From Nectonema munidae (taxonomy: Eukaryota; Nematomorpha; Nectonematoida; Nectonematidae), in NCBI GenBank assembly GCA_030549495.1, contig JAUIRK010000009.1, positions 1 to 64,000 of the forward strand: 64,000 nucleotides of DNA. Direction: 5' to 3'. Positions 1 through 12,083 of this stretch are shown here, one piece after another. A program made the position numbers and the translations under genes. Below the pieces are notes generated by a model. It was given only the letters and a program-made list of their open reading frames with translations. It was not told where the DNA came from and did no database searches. The first letter of the stretch is position 1. Every line of letters begins with the position of its first letter.

Positions 1-909
1 ATTAAAAATAATTATTTTTAAAATTTATATTTAGTAAAAATAATATAAATTTGAAAATATAAAATTTTAATACTGAATGTTTTCAAAAATTTTATTCTCT
101 GAAAAAGAGGTCTCTTTAACTAATAATGAAGAAATTATCGTAATTATGATAATAATAATTAATAGAATCATTAAACTAATAATGAAGAAATAAAATATTT
201 TTAAGATTGAATTTTAAATAATCTTCAATTTTGGGATGGAAAATAAAAAATTTGCTCTAGATTAAAAATAAAGAAGTGTGTATAACAAATTATGTAGAAA
301 AATATAATTATAATTTAAAACCAAATCAAAAATTGCAATATTTAAAAAAAAATAAAAATTCACTAGGAAGACTTAAAATATTTACAAGTTAATATAATTT
401 CTAAGTAAATTTTATTTGCTGTTTGATAAAAATTTAACCAGACTTTGTGGACAATGACATAAAATTTCCAGCCTTTTAAACAAATATCTAGCTTATTGAA
501 AATAAATCAGTTATAAATCCTAAATAAGCACATTTTATAAAAATGAAAATTATTCAAACTCATAATCATGAAAATTAACGAGTATAGTAAAAAAAATCCA
601 TTTTAACTTTTAAGATAAAAATGAAGGATATGAAAAAAACATGGCTATGTAAATCTAGTTATAATAAAAAAATTGATTACTAATGATATCAAATATTTTC
701 TTGGTACAAGATCAAACAAATTTTTTGAATAATAATAGCGATTTTTTTCGTAAGTGGGCATCCATTTAACTCTCGGGCCCTGGAAAAATGTTCGGTTAGA
801 CCGCCCCCTCTTAGAGGCTCTGTTCACATATGTCTATAATACAAACCTACTTGGTATATTGTGCATATAACTTCAAGATCATTTATCCTAAATGTTTTAA
901 ATGTATTAA
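1..909. other. Common left flank of array units
   Basis: AT-rich DNA repeated at 4947-5855, 12084-12992, 17030-17937 and 21971-22878. It contains a small internal duplication around the motif ACTAATAATGAAGAAAT (near 119 and 175) and one GC-richer patch (about 770-830). I see no convincing gene. A 60-codon minus-strand open stretch at 645-827 exists in unit 1 only, because the other units differ by two bases inside it. Confidence 0.75.
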
Positions 910-3275
910 CCCTATTAGTGCTGGGCAAAATTTGTCCGCTCAAGTGCTGGGGGCGTAAAGCGCCCCCCCTCACCTATATTTTCTCAGATATTAATAAGTT
1001 TTTATAAATATTTTTAATGTTACATATATAGTTCAACTATGCTGAATTCAGTGGTGATATCCATTTTTTATCAAAATCAATCAAACCTGTCAAAAAATTG
1101 ATTTATATTTGACAGCTCATCTCAAAAAGGAACTTTTTATTTAAATAAATATATAAAGTTTTTTACATATGTATACCCATTTTCAAATATGCTGAATTTT
1201 GTGGTGATATTCATTTTTTATGAAAATCAATCAAACCTGTCAAAAAATTGATCTAAATGTGACAGCTAATCTCAAAAAGTAACTTTTTATCTAAATAAGT
1301 ATATAAAGTTTTTTACACATGTATACCCATTTTCAAATATGCTGAATTCAGTGGTGATATTCATTTTTTATGAAAATCATCGAAACCTGTCAAAAAAGTG
1401 ATTTACATATGACAGCTCATCTCCAAAAAGAAGCTTGTTATCTAAATAATTATATAATGTTTTTTACACATGTACACCCATTTTCAAGCATGCTGAATTC
1501 AGCGGTCATATTCATTTTTTTTTATAAAAATCAATTAAAGTTATCAAAGCATTGATTTATATATGACAGCTCATCTTAAAAAGAAACATTTTATCAAAGT
1601 AATTATAAAGTTTTTTACACATATATACCCATTTTTAAGCACGCGTAATTCAGTGATGATATTTATTTTTTTTTTGAAAATCAATCAAAACTGTCCAAAA
1701 AAAAATTGATTTATCCCAAAAAGAAAGAATCAGGCACGGTTTTTTGAATTAGAAAATTACGTTTAATAGCAAGTATAAGGAGATGATGAAGTTTACCGTG
1801 TATGGCATTTTACACACTTATACCCATTTCAAGTAGGCTGTGTTTACTGGTTATATTCCTTTTTTTTATAAAAATTTGTCAAACCTGACAAAAATAATTT
1901 AAATATGACAGCCCATGTCAAAATTAACATTTTTATTCTTATAAACAGTTTTTTATACATACAACTTTTTTTATCAGTATCGTGTATTTTATTATCAGGC
2001 CTGAATATTTGTCAACCAATCACATTTCAAAGGTTTTTTCTGATGAATCATTCGTGATGTTCATTGTTCAATTACAAAAAGTTGTCCACGTTCTTCATCT
2101 AAAAAATTATCTCTTTGACGCAAAATGAAAAAGATGGACAAATTCAATTTAAATTAAAACTATCTTGATAGTGACTAAATTCTTACATATTGGCATCTGT
2201 TCCATTTTTGATAAATCTGACCTATTCTAAATTTTCAGATTTCCTACCCATCTTGGCTAAATGTTAATTGTAATTCTAGATGATAAGCTATAGATTTAAA
2301 TATTTTTCATTTGTAATAGAGGAACTTCTTTTTCAGTCAAAATCTTTTTTGAAGCATCTAATATTATATAATTAAACCACTTCCTAGTTTATTAGAACCT
2401 GGTAGATCTTCGATTTAGTCAAGATACATATTTTTTTTAATTATTTGTTTTGATCACATGTTCTCTTTTCAATTAGTTTTTCAACTTAGTTCCTTCTCTC
2501 ATACAAATTTTCAAAAGATTTTATAATATGTTTTGTTTTTTTTAAATAAATTTTTCTTACTCAAATGTTTGTAGAAAGTATTATAAGTCAAAATATACAA
2601 AAAAAAGTATATTTTTACTATATACCTAATATGCAGCGATTTTTTGAAAATTTTTTACAGAACTGATTTTGAGGCATACATTACAAATTCAATTGCCCCC
2701 TCGAGATATTTTTTAACCGTATTAGCCAAAATCCAATACAGAAATAAAATAAGCATAGTCGATTTGGTATAAAACAGATATTTTATTTTTTTGAAAATAT
2801 TTTTGAAGACAGTATCTAGAAGTAAACCGCAAATCTGATTGAAGCTTTCAGATATTTTAAAACCATAAATGCCAAACCTGAATCCAAAAATGAAACCAGC
2901 ATCTTCCATTTGGCATAAAAACAGATATTTTATTTAAATTTCAAAAATATTTCTATAGACATTAGACGTAAATCGAACATTTGATTGACACTTTTAGACA
3001 TTTAAAACCTTTAAATGCAAAAAAATGATTTCAGAAATAAAAATTATCATGGTCGAATTGGTATAAAAACATATATTTCATGTAAAATTAGAGAGAATAT
3101 TTTGGGATATCGTTTTCAGACACTAACCGCAAATTTGATTGACAATAGCAGTAAAACCTCTAAATGCAAAAACTGTGTTCAGAAATGAAATCATCATGAT
3201 CTATTTGTAATAAAAACATATATTTCATGTAAAATTTGAATTAATATTTTTGCAAACAAATTTTAGAACTAAACG
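910..3275 (+). mobile_element. Non-autonomous piggyBac-type element, 3'-truncated (unit 1)
   Basis: The 5' end is CCCTATTAGTGCTGGG directly after TTAA (906-909), the target-site sequence of the piggyBac superfamily. The body contains ~150-bp tandem array A (about 1035-1860), a spacer, and the first copies of ~150-bp array B. The element stops inside array B at AACG, where hAT sequence begins, so the 3' terminal repeat is absent. No transposase is encoded. Orientation is set by the solitary copy at 40646-44144. Confidence 0.85.
1035..1860 (+). repeat. ~150-bp tandem array A inside the piggyBac-type element
   Basis: The landmark TGCTGAATT recurs near 1040, 1190, 1340 and 1491, with decayed copies near 1640 and 1830: a 150-151 bp period. 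Each repeat contains a CTGTCAAAAAATTGAT core, a TGACAGCTCATCTC motif and a TACCCATTTTCAA motif. The same array recurs in every other copy of the element. Confidence 0.9.
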
Positions 3276-4946
3276 CCCCTTCTTTACCTAAACTGACCTT
3301 TGCCCCTTCTTTACTATCAAGATCTGTAGGATACTTATCGGCTAAATTTGTTCCTTTTTTCTCAAGTTCATTTTCAGAGATTGGGTTATAATCTCTGTCA
3401 GATATAGATTATAATCTGTTATAATCTATAATCAGGTAAGCATTCAGCAGCATCATTTCCACATAGACTCAAAGTATGGCAGCCACAAGGAGAAAAGATT
3501 GCGACTGAATTTAGCTCTTAAATAATTGCTTGAGCGTCTTTATACTTACCTGCCATATTTGCAGCATTATCATATCCTTTTGCTCTGAAGACAGACAAGG
3601 AATGGCACACTCTTCTAAGGTATCAATGATTAATTTTCTTATCAGCAAACATAAGAAATCTTTCTTGTATCTCATATTCATTAACCTTCAAGTCCAAGTA
3701 CCTCAGCAAAAATGTTTGTTTAATATGCGAAGAGTCAGGGGTTGAATCCACAATGATTGCAAAATATTTTGAAGCTCTTCTTTACAACAAATTTTTTTGC
3801 TTTACATTAGAGCATTCTCAAATTAACTCATTTTGGGAATATGGAGATAAATAATGAACTTAAAGACGTTTGCTTTTTTTTACTTTCGTTAACTTTTTCT
3901 ACGTGTTCTTGAAGAATAGGGTCTCACCTTGATAAAAGCTCAATCAAATCTAAAAAATTACCATTGTTTGGATCTCCAGTTAGATGAGATGTTCCATTAA
4001 ATGACAATCCACGCTCCCCCAAAAAAAGAACAACATCAATGTTAGGCTTTAATACATTGTACCATTTCAAACTTCAGCATTGTAACTTATATCTAATAAA
4101 GAATCAATTCCTTTTTCAGATGAAAGGCTTCTTTCTAGCTCTCTCCATTTTATGTAACACTTTTTAAGGTTTTTGCTTTTTTCATGTTCTCTGATTCTAA
4201 CACATAATTTTCGCCACTACGTACTAGTTGACCAATCTTTTGGAGAAGCGAGTGTAGACTTGCAGAAGAACAGTTGGCATTGTGCCAAAACAGACGACAT
4301 GGTAAACAAAACAACGCTTTTTTTCCTTGACTCCAAACAAGAAACGCTCTCTTGTGCATTTCTCCATTAGTACCACGGAATTTTAATGTAGTTTCAGAAA
4401 AATATTCATTATCCAAATCATTTGGAAATTGTTTAGGAAATGGAATCTGGCTAAAAATGGCAAACTTTTCAATTTCAGACTTGACAGGAACTTCATTTGT
4501 AATACAACCAATATCAAGTACTTTTAAGCAACAATATCAAGTACATTTGTAATACAACCAATATCAAGTACCTGTTAATGAATCATTATAAAATTTTAAT
4601 CTTCAATATAATCAACACAGTCTCGTTTCAACCGTTCTCCACTTATACTTATATCAGAAGGAAGAATTTCATTTAAGTTATTATCAGATGTACTTGGGAA
4701 TATGGAGTTTTCTTCGGTTTTTTTAAGATTTTCGTTTTCTTTGACATTACAAATCGTTGAAGATTTTTTCTGCTTGAAGTGTATTGAATTTTATTGTTTC
4801 AAGCTGAAAAAGTGTCTTTTGCAACTTTTTTATTTTTTCTTCTCTAATCTTCCTTTCTTGTCGTTTCTGCCATCAAGATTTTTGGGAATGCATACATTAA
4901 CTCTTAAAAAAGTTAGACATTTTTAAAAATGAGTTTAGTAATGGGT
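3276..4946 (-). pseudogene. hAT transposase fragment, ZMYM1-like (unit 1)
   Basis: Read on the minus strand, this is the N-terminal half of a hAT-superfamily transposase of the ZMYM1/DUF4371 type. From high to low coordinates: a basic Lys/Arg/Glu-rich start (about 4780-4900), a linker, a TTF-type zinc-finger region in an 88-codon open stretch (4150-4416, with FSETTLKFRGTNGEMHK and ALFCLPCRLF), then a DUF4371-like region (about 3430-4150) with recognisable GYDNAANMAGKY and PCGCHTLSLCGNDAA segments. The DUF4371-like part has several in-frame stops. The fragment stops after this point, so most of the catalytic core and the C-terminal dimerisation region are absent. A 48-bp internal duplication of AATATCAAGTAC-type sequence lies at 4494-4571. 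Confidence 0.8.
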
Positions 4947-5855
4947 ATTAAAAATAATTATTTTTAAAATTTATATTTAGTAAAAATAATATAAATTTGA
5001 AAATATAAAATTTTAATACTGAATGTTTTCAAAAATTTTATTCTCTGAAAAAAGAGGTCTCTTTAACTAATAATGAAGAAATTATCGTAATTATGATAAT
5101 AATAATTAATAGAATCATTAAACTAATAATGAAGAAATAAAATATTTTTAAGATTGAATTTTAAATAATCTTCAATTTTGGGATGGAAAATAAAAAATTT
5201 GCTCTAGATTAAAAATAAAGAAGTGTGTATAACAAATTATGTAGAAAAATATAATTATAATTTAAAACCAAATCAAAAATTGCAATATTTAAAAAAAAAT
5301 AAAAATTCACTAGGAAGACTTAAAATATTTACAAGTTAATATAATTTCTAAGTAAATTTTATTTGCTGTTTGATAAAAATTTAACCAGACTTTGTGGACA
5401 ATGACATAAAATTTCCAGCCTTTTAAACAAATATCTAGCTTATTGAAAATAAATCAGTTATAAATCCTAAATAAGCACATTTTATAAAAATGAAAATTAT
5501 TCAAACTCATAATCATGAAAATTAACGAGTATAGTAAAAAAAAATCCATTTTAACTTTTAAGATAAAAATGAAGGATATGAAAAAAACATGGCTATGTAA
5601 ATCTAGTTATAATAAAAAAATTGATTACTAATGATATCAAATATTTTCTTGGTACAAGATCAAACAAATTTTTTGAATAATAATAGCGATTTTTTTCGTA
5701 AGTGGGCATCCATTTAACTCTCGGGCCCTGGAAAAATGTTCGGTTAGACCGCCCTCTTAGAGGCTCTGTTCACATATGTCTATAATACAAACCTACTTGG
5801 TATATTGTGCATATAACTTCAAGATCATTTATCCTAAATGTTTTAAATGTATTAA

Positions 5856-8800
5856 CCCTATTAGTGCTGGGCAAAATTTGTCCGCTCAAGTGCTGGGGGC
5901 GTAAAGTGCCCCCCTCACCTATTTTTCTCAGATATTAATAAGTTTTTATAAATATTTTTAATGTTACATATATAGTTCAACTATGCTGAATTCAGTGGTG
6001 ATATCCATTTTTTATCAAAATCAATCAAACCTGTCAAAAAATTGATTTATATTTGACAGCTCATCTCAAAAAGGAACTTTTTATTTAAATAAATATATAA
6101 AGTTTTTTACATATGTATACCCATTTTCAAATATGCTGAATTTTGTGGTGATATTCATTTTTTATGAAAATCAATCAAACCTGTCAAAAAATTGATCTAA
6201 ATGTGACAGCTAATCTCAAAAAGTAACTTTTTATCTAAATAAGTATATAAAGTTTTTTACACATGTATACCCATTTTCAAATATGCTGAATTCAGTGGTG
6301 ATATTCATTTTTTATGAAAATCATCGAAACCTGTCAAAAAAGTGATTTACATATGACAGCTCATCTCCAAAAAGAAGCTTGTTATCTAAATAATTATATA
6401 ATGTTTTTTACACATGTACACCCATTTTCAAGCATGCTGAATTCAGCGGTCATATTCATTTTTTTTTATAAAAATCAATTAAAGTTATCAAAGCATTGAT
6501 TTATATATGACAGCTCATCTTAAAAAGAAACATTTTATCAAAGTAATTATAAAGTTTTTTACACATATATACCCATTTTTAAGCACGCGTAATTCAGTGA
6601 TGATATTTATTTTTTTTATGAAAATCAATCAAAACTGTCAAAAAAAAATTGATTTATCCCAAAAAGAAAGAATCAGGCACGGTTTTTTGAATTAGAAAAT
6701 TACGTTTAATAGCAAGTATAAGGAGATGATGAAGTTTACCGTGTATGGCATTTTACACACTTATACCCATTTCAAGTAGGCTGTGTTTACTGGTTATATT
6801 CCTTTTTTTTATAAAAATTTGTCAAACCTGACAAAATAATTTAAATATGACAGCCCATGTCAAAATTAACATTTTTATTCTTATAAACAGTTTTTTATAC
6901 ATACAACTTTTTTATCAGTATCGTGTATTTTATTATCAGGCCTGAATATTTGTCAACCAATCACATTTCAAAGGTTTTTTTCTGATGAATCATTCGTGAT
7001 GTTCATTGTTCAATTACAAAAAGTTGTCCACGTTCTTCATCTAAAAAATTATCTCTTTGACGCAAAATGAAAAAGATGGACAAATTCAATTTAAATTAAA
7101 ACTATCTTGATAGTGACTAAATTCTTACATATTGGCATCTGTTCCATTTTTGATAAATCTGACCTATTCTAAATTTTCAGATTTCCTACCCATCTTGGCT
7201 AAATGTTAATTGTAATTCTAGATGATAAGCTATAGATTTAAATATTTTTCATTTGTAATAGAGGAACTTCTTTTTCAGTCAAAATCTTTTTTGAAGCATC
7301 TAATATTATATAATTAAACCACTTCCTAGTTTATTAGAACCTGGTAGATCTTCGATTTAGTCAAGATACATATTTTTTTTTAATTATTTGTTTTGATCAC
7401 ATGTTCTCTTTTCAATTAGTTTTCAACTTAGTTCCTTCTCTCATACAAATTTTCAAAAGATTTTATAATATGTTTTGTTTTTTTTAAATAAATTTTTCTT
7501 ACTCAAATGTTTGTAGAAAGTATTATAAGTCAAAATATACAAAAAAAAGTATATTTTTACTATATACCTAATATGCAGCGATTTTTTGAAAATTTTTTAC
7601 AGAACTGATTTTGAGGCATACATTACAAATTCAATTGCCCCCTCGAGATATTTTTTAACCGTATTAGCCAAAATCCAATACAGAAATAAAATAAGCATAG
7701 TCGATTTGGTATAAAACAGATATTTTATTTTTTTGAAAATATTTTTGAAGACAGTATCTAGAAGTAAACCGCAAATCTGATTGAAGCTTTCAGATATTTT
7801 AAAACCATAAATGCCAAACCTGAATCCAAAAATGAAACCAGCATCTTCCATTTGGCATAAAAACAGATATTTTATTTAAATTTCAAAAATATTTCTATAG
7901 ACATTAGACGTAAATCGAACATTTGATTGACACTTTTAGACATTTAAAACCTTTAAATGCAAAAAAATGATTTCAGAAATAAAAATTATCATGGTCGAAT
8001 TGGTATAAAAACATATATTTCATGTAAAATTAGAGAGAATATTTTGGGATATCGTTTTCAGACACTAACCGCAAATTTGATTGACAATAGCAGTAAAACC
8101 TCTAAATGCAAAAACTGTGTTCAGAAATGAAATCATCATGATCTATTTGTAATAAAAACATATATTTCATGTAAAATTTGAATTAATATTTTTGCAAACA
8201 AATTTTAGAACTAAACGCAAATTTGATTGATACTTATAGGTTTTTTCAAATTCAAACTGCAAAAATTTAGTCCATAAATGAAACTAGCATGGTTGATTTG
8301 GTATAAAAAGATATATTTCATTGTAAAATTTGAATAAATGTTTTTGGAGACCATTTTTAGAAGTAAACCGCAAATTTTATGAACACTTATAGGTATTTTC
8401 CGTTCCTAAATGTAAAAAATGAGTTCAGAAATGAAAACAGCATGATTGATTTGATATAAAAACATATATTTCATGTAAAATTGAGAGAATATTTTTGGAG
8501 ATAGCTTTTAGAAGTAAACAGCAAATTTGATTGACATTGGCAGATATTATAAAACCTCTAAATGTGAAAAATGAGTTCAGAAAAGAAAACAGCATGATTG
8601 ATTTGGTATAAAAACATATATTTCATTGTAAAATTTGAATGAATGTTTTTGGAGACAATTTTTATAAGTAAACCTCAAATTTGATTAACACTTATAGGTA
8701 TTTTCACATATTAAACGTAAAAAATGAGGCGAGAAATGAAACCAGCATGGCCGATTTACTATAACACATATATTTCATTGTAAAATTTGAATGAATGTTT

Positions 8801-9474
8801 TTGGAGATAATTTTTAGAAGTAAACCGCAAATTTGATTAACACTTATAGGTATTTTCAAATCCTAAACGTAAAAAAATGAGTCCAGAAATGAAACCAGCA
8901 TTGCCGATTTAGTATAACACATATATTTTAAGTAAAATTTGAAGGAATGTTTTTGGAAACAATTTTCAGAAGTAAACCGCAAATTTAATTAACACTTATA
9001 GGTATTTTCAAATCCTAAATGTAAAAAATTCCACAAATGAAAACAGCATGACCGATTTAGTATAAAAACATATATTTTATGTAAAATTTAAAGGTATATT
9101 TTATTAGATAAATTTTTGATCAACCAAAATATTGATTGACATTTTCTAAAAAGTAGCAATGATTATTATTGAAAAAATTAAATATGTAAAGTGTTATGCG
9201 TTCCAAACTGTATATAATTATAAATTTTCAAGGTATTATATAATATAGATCCTAAGTTATAAGGTTAAGTACGGATAATGTCAAAACTTTGTTGAAAAAT
9301 TTTAATTTTTGATTTTGATTGACAGTTTTGGACATGAAAGGATCATTCAACTACCATGAAAATGGTTTCAAAAGATGCAGCTAGCGATTTTAGGAAAAGT
9401 CACAAAATTTGAAGGGATATGATTCAGCCAATTTTCTACAATTAATTTTTTAGTGAAGGGAGGCACTAATAGGG
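5856..9474 (+). mobile_element. Non-autonomous piggyBac-type element, full length (unit 2)
   Basis: Bounded by TTAA on both sides (5852-5855 and 9475-9478), with 5' CCCTATTAGTGCTGGG and 3' GCACTAATAGGG. The GC-rich inner part of the 3' terminal repeat seen in the solitary copy is missing here (the sequence reads GAAGGGAGGCACTAATAGGG). Array A covers about 5985-6800. Array B has about ten ~150-bp repeats over 7690-9110, recognisable by recurring GATTTGGTATAAAA (near 7703, 8295, 8599 and so on). At 3.6 kb without a transposase it must have depended on a relative supplying enzyme in trans. Confidence 0.88.
7690..9110 (+). repeat. ~150-bp tandem array B inside the piggyBac-type element
   Basis: About ten repeats with landmarks GATTTGGTATAAAA, ACATATATTTCATGTAAAA and AGTAAACCGCAAATTTGATT at ~150-155 bp spacing. 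Shown here for unit 2; equivalent arrays lie in unit 5 (24720-26110) and the solitary copy (42340-43740), while short units keep only the first three or four repeats. Repeats differ from each other by several to many bases, so this array is older than the unit duplication. Confidence 0.88.
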
Positions 9475-9478
9475 TTAA

Positions 9479-11580
9479 CACCTACTTTTTATGTTTGTAA
9501 AGTTAATCCCTAGTATTTTTGAATAATTTTGAATTTATCAACTTTTTGAGAAAATTATAAGTTATGGGGATTATTATTATTATTTCCAAAATTTTATATA
9601 ACTGTAATTGGATTTGAATATATATACACTTCTGGTTGTTGTGTTTATCGTAATGAGAACTTATCTAGTCTAATTTGAATAAGATAAAACAAGAATGAAG
9701 AGACAAATTTATTAATGTTTATAATTTTACATTTTTGTACTAAATTAAACATTTTTAGTTAGTTAAAATTTTGTTAGACTAAAAATATTTTATCAAGAAA
9801 CTTTAAAAAGTATTACCATATTATATTCAAAATCTTTGTAGATTTTAAAAATTTCAATTATATTTCAGACGAAAATTGTAAAGTCAAATTATTTTAACAA
9901 TAAAAAAACTCAATATTTTATAAATTTTATATAAAAAATTAATTTGATCACACGTAAAAATATTTTACTTAATCATGATTTATATAAAGATAACATAAAA
10001 AAATTATTTTCAATAAATAGTGATTTTTAATCAATTTAATCTAAATTTGAGGAAAGCAGACGAAAGCATATTTACAAAAGATTTTTTCTATATCTTCACA
10101 GTATACATTTATTTATAAAAATTATTTATGTTTGTTAAATAGCTGTAATGACTCAATGAAAAAAATTTATATACTCTTATAAAATTAAAAAATATGAATT
10201 TTTTTTTAATTTTAACTGACATTTCCTATCTAAATATAAATATATTAAATTTTGATCTTGTATAAAAAGAAATACTTTTTTAATTTTGTAAAAGAATTAT
10301 TGCTTTTTTTTAATCAAAAAATGTTATCAATATTACAAAGTAACCAATTTTTGGATGTTAACTTATATTTTAACTTTGTGAATTTTAACTCATTTTAATC
10401 AAATTAAATATTTCGATGAAAAGATCTTCATTTATTTAGGTGACGATTTTTTAGTTCATATTTATGATAACTTTACCTATATTTAAAAAATTTTAAAACA
10501 ATTTAAAAACTGCCTTCTTCAGAAGTGGAGAGGTTATGGAAATGTAACTTTGACAATAATAAATCAATATTAATACTTTCATAACTACTCAATACAATAA
10601 CTTTTCTCTTCCCAGTTTTTGCTCAATCAAACTCAGCATTTTTTATTAGTTTAAAAATGAATCTCTTTGATTTTAATCGCCTCCCTATCTAAACAAAAAG
10701 AATACATATATAATTCCGTTATTAAATAAGTATTTAATTGTTAAGATACGTTTAAATTATACAGGCACTAGTATGATACCAAAAATAACAAAGTAATTGA
10801 AAAAATCGGAAATAGTGAAATTTAGTGGGAAATGATTTACTCGTCTGCTTTTTGGAAGAGGAATATAAATGTCTTGTTCTTAAAACTTTGAGGACCAGTG
10901 TGAGGCGAGTGTCTAAAGAAATGAAAATCATCTGCTTTAGATATATATAACTCCATTGAAAAAAGGCAGATAATTAGTCTTCATAATTCTTGTCCTTAAA
11001 GGGTTTCAGGCATTGATTTTCAAAATTTTATTTTTATCGTTTAGTTATAATATAACTAAGTTTAATATTAACCGGTTAACGACCAAATTAATCCGACGAT
11101 ATATATAATATAAAGCAGAAGATTCGTATTAAAAAGTATTTATAAAAGCAGACGATTAACATTTTTGTAAAGACGACAATTGTCGACTCAGGTCGTTAAC
11201 CGGTTAATAAGCTTAGTTTAATTATTTCTTAATTAAGTTGAAGAGAATTCTTTGCTTATTAAATGAATTCATATACATTTTAAGCAAACAATTTTTGTTT
11301 CAGAAGCCATATATTTTAAATGTTAGAGGAGTGGAACTTTACAAGTACTTTTAAATTTGATATAAATATATAATCATTATTTTTCTGTAAGCAATTTAAT
11401 AGTGACATACCCTAACTTTAACTTATTTTTTCATTCCTGACTAGTTATTTAAGATAAAAAATTCTCAAAGTGAGGTACTATTTAAACTGGGGTTTCGAAG
11501 CCGAAAAAAGTTTGTCCACGGAATTAAGTTTTTTTTGTTTTTCTCCTGTCTGTGTATTACAGGACAAAAGGAAATGTTTG
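9479..11580. other. Right flank of the piggyBac-type insertion (unit 2 copy)
   Basis: AT-rich DNA shared with unit 5 (26505-28610). It contains a 140-bp MITE (11068-11207). No gene is recognisable. A patch of about 400 bp (9810-10200) is clearly more diverged from its unit 5 partner (26840-27240) than the sequence on either side. Confidence 0.75.
11068..11207. mobile_element. 140-bp MITE with palindromic TTAACCGGTTAA ends (unit 2)
   Basis: The ends TTAACCGGTTAACGACC and GGTCGTTAACCGGTTAA are perfect inverted complements of 17 bp, and each contains the palindrome TTAACCGGTTAA. The interior is non-coding and includes ACAATTGTCGAC. A copy in unit 5 and a diverged copy at 34625-35025 show that it is a repeat family. 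The superfamily is not clear. Confidence 0.82.
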
Positions 11581-11671
11581 ATTGATTCGAAAGTCTGCAT
11601 ACATGTTTTATAAACAAGCAGCAACTCTTACTTATAGAAAATTATTGGGGGGGGGGGGGGGGGGGGGGGGG
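11581..11671. repeat. Filler plus 25-base G run at a duplication junction
   Basis: 66 bp of sequence not seen elsewhere in the window is followed by 25 consecutive G (11647-11671). It sits exactly between the right flank and the hAT remnant in unit 2. It may mark the breakpoint repair that created the long unit, or an assembly join. Confidence 0.8.
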
Positions 11672-12083
11672 AAATGACCTTCGCCCCTTCTTTACTATCA
11701 AGATCTGTAGGATACTTATCGGCTAAATTTGTTCCTTTTTCAATATAATCAACACAGTCTCGTTTCAACCGTTCTCCACTTATACTTATATCAGAAGGAA
11801 GAATTTCATTTAAGTTATTATCAGATGTACTTGGGAATATGGAGTTTTCTTCGGTTTTTTTAAGATTTTCGTTTTCTTTGACATTACAAATCGTTGAAGA
11901 TTTTTTCTGCTTGAAGTGTATTGAATTTTATTGTTTCAAGCTGAAAAAGTGTCTTTTGCAACTTTTTTATTTTTTCTTCTCTAATCTTCCTTTCTTGTCG
12001 TTTCTGCCATCAAGATTTTTGGGAATGCATACATTAACTCTTAAAAAAGTTAGACATTTTTAAAAATGAGTTTAGTAATGGGT
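11672..12083 (-). pseudogene. Shortened hAT fragment (unit 2)
   Basis: Begins with the same CTTCGCCCCTTCTTTACTAT stretch as the short units, then jumps at TTGTTCCTTTTT directly to the N-terminal basic region (CAATATAATCAACACAG onward). About 1.25 kb, including the zinc-finger region, is deleted relative to units 1, 3 and 4. Confidence 0.8.

Larger units (their letters stand above)
1..4946. repeat. Array unit 1 (short form)
   Basis: First of five near-identical head-to-tail units. Its start phase is set by the window edge, so the true boundary may lie upstream. Order: ~0.9 kb flank (1-909), truncated non-autonomous piggyBac-type element (910-3275), then a minus-strand hAT transposase fragment (3276-4946). 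The sequence restarts at 4947 with the same ATTAAAAATAATTATTTTTA motif found at position 1. Differences from the other units are few, for example two extra C in the GC-rich patch near 806 and a slightly different element 5' end. This implies recent duplication or sequence homogenisation. Confidence 0.9.
4947..12083. repeat. Array unit 2 (long form)
   Basis: This unit is 7137 bp, against 4946 and 4941 bp for units 3 and 4. It carries the common flank (4947-5855), a full-length non-autonomous piggyBac-type element (5856-9474), 2.1 kb of right flank (9475-11580), a 66-bp filler of unknown origin, a 25-base G run and a shortened hAT remnant (11672-12083). The right flank matches unit 5 but not the short units. 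Confidence 0.9.

Noticed and set aside
645-827. 60-codon minus-strand frame in the left flank of unit 1
   Set aside because: It is broken in the other four units by a two-base difference and has no recognisable motif.
1370-1555. 61-codon plus-strand frames over array A in several units
   Set aside because: They read through the 150-bp tandem repeats and change frame between adjacent repeats, as expected for chance open stretches.
1035-1860. CRISPR-like regularly spaced repeats
   Set aside because: The 150-bp period has no short conserved repeat with unique spacers; the whole period is repeated, as in a minisatellite.
2655-2909. 84-codon minus-strand open frame repeated in every array unit and, slightly changed, in the solitary element (42260-42499)
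   Set aside because: It lies across array B repeats, has low-complexity AT-driven composition and no family resemblance. Its conservation follows from repeat copying and similar repeats, not from coding constraint.
4702-4926. 74-codon plus-strand open frame repeated in four units
   Set aside because: It is the antisense of the basic N-terminal region of the hAT transposase fragment, which explains the sequence better.
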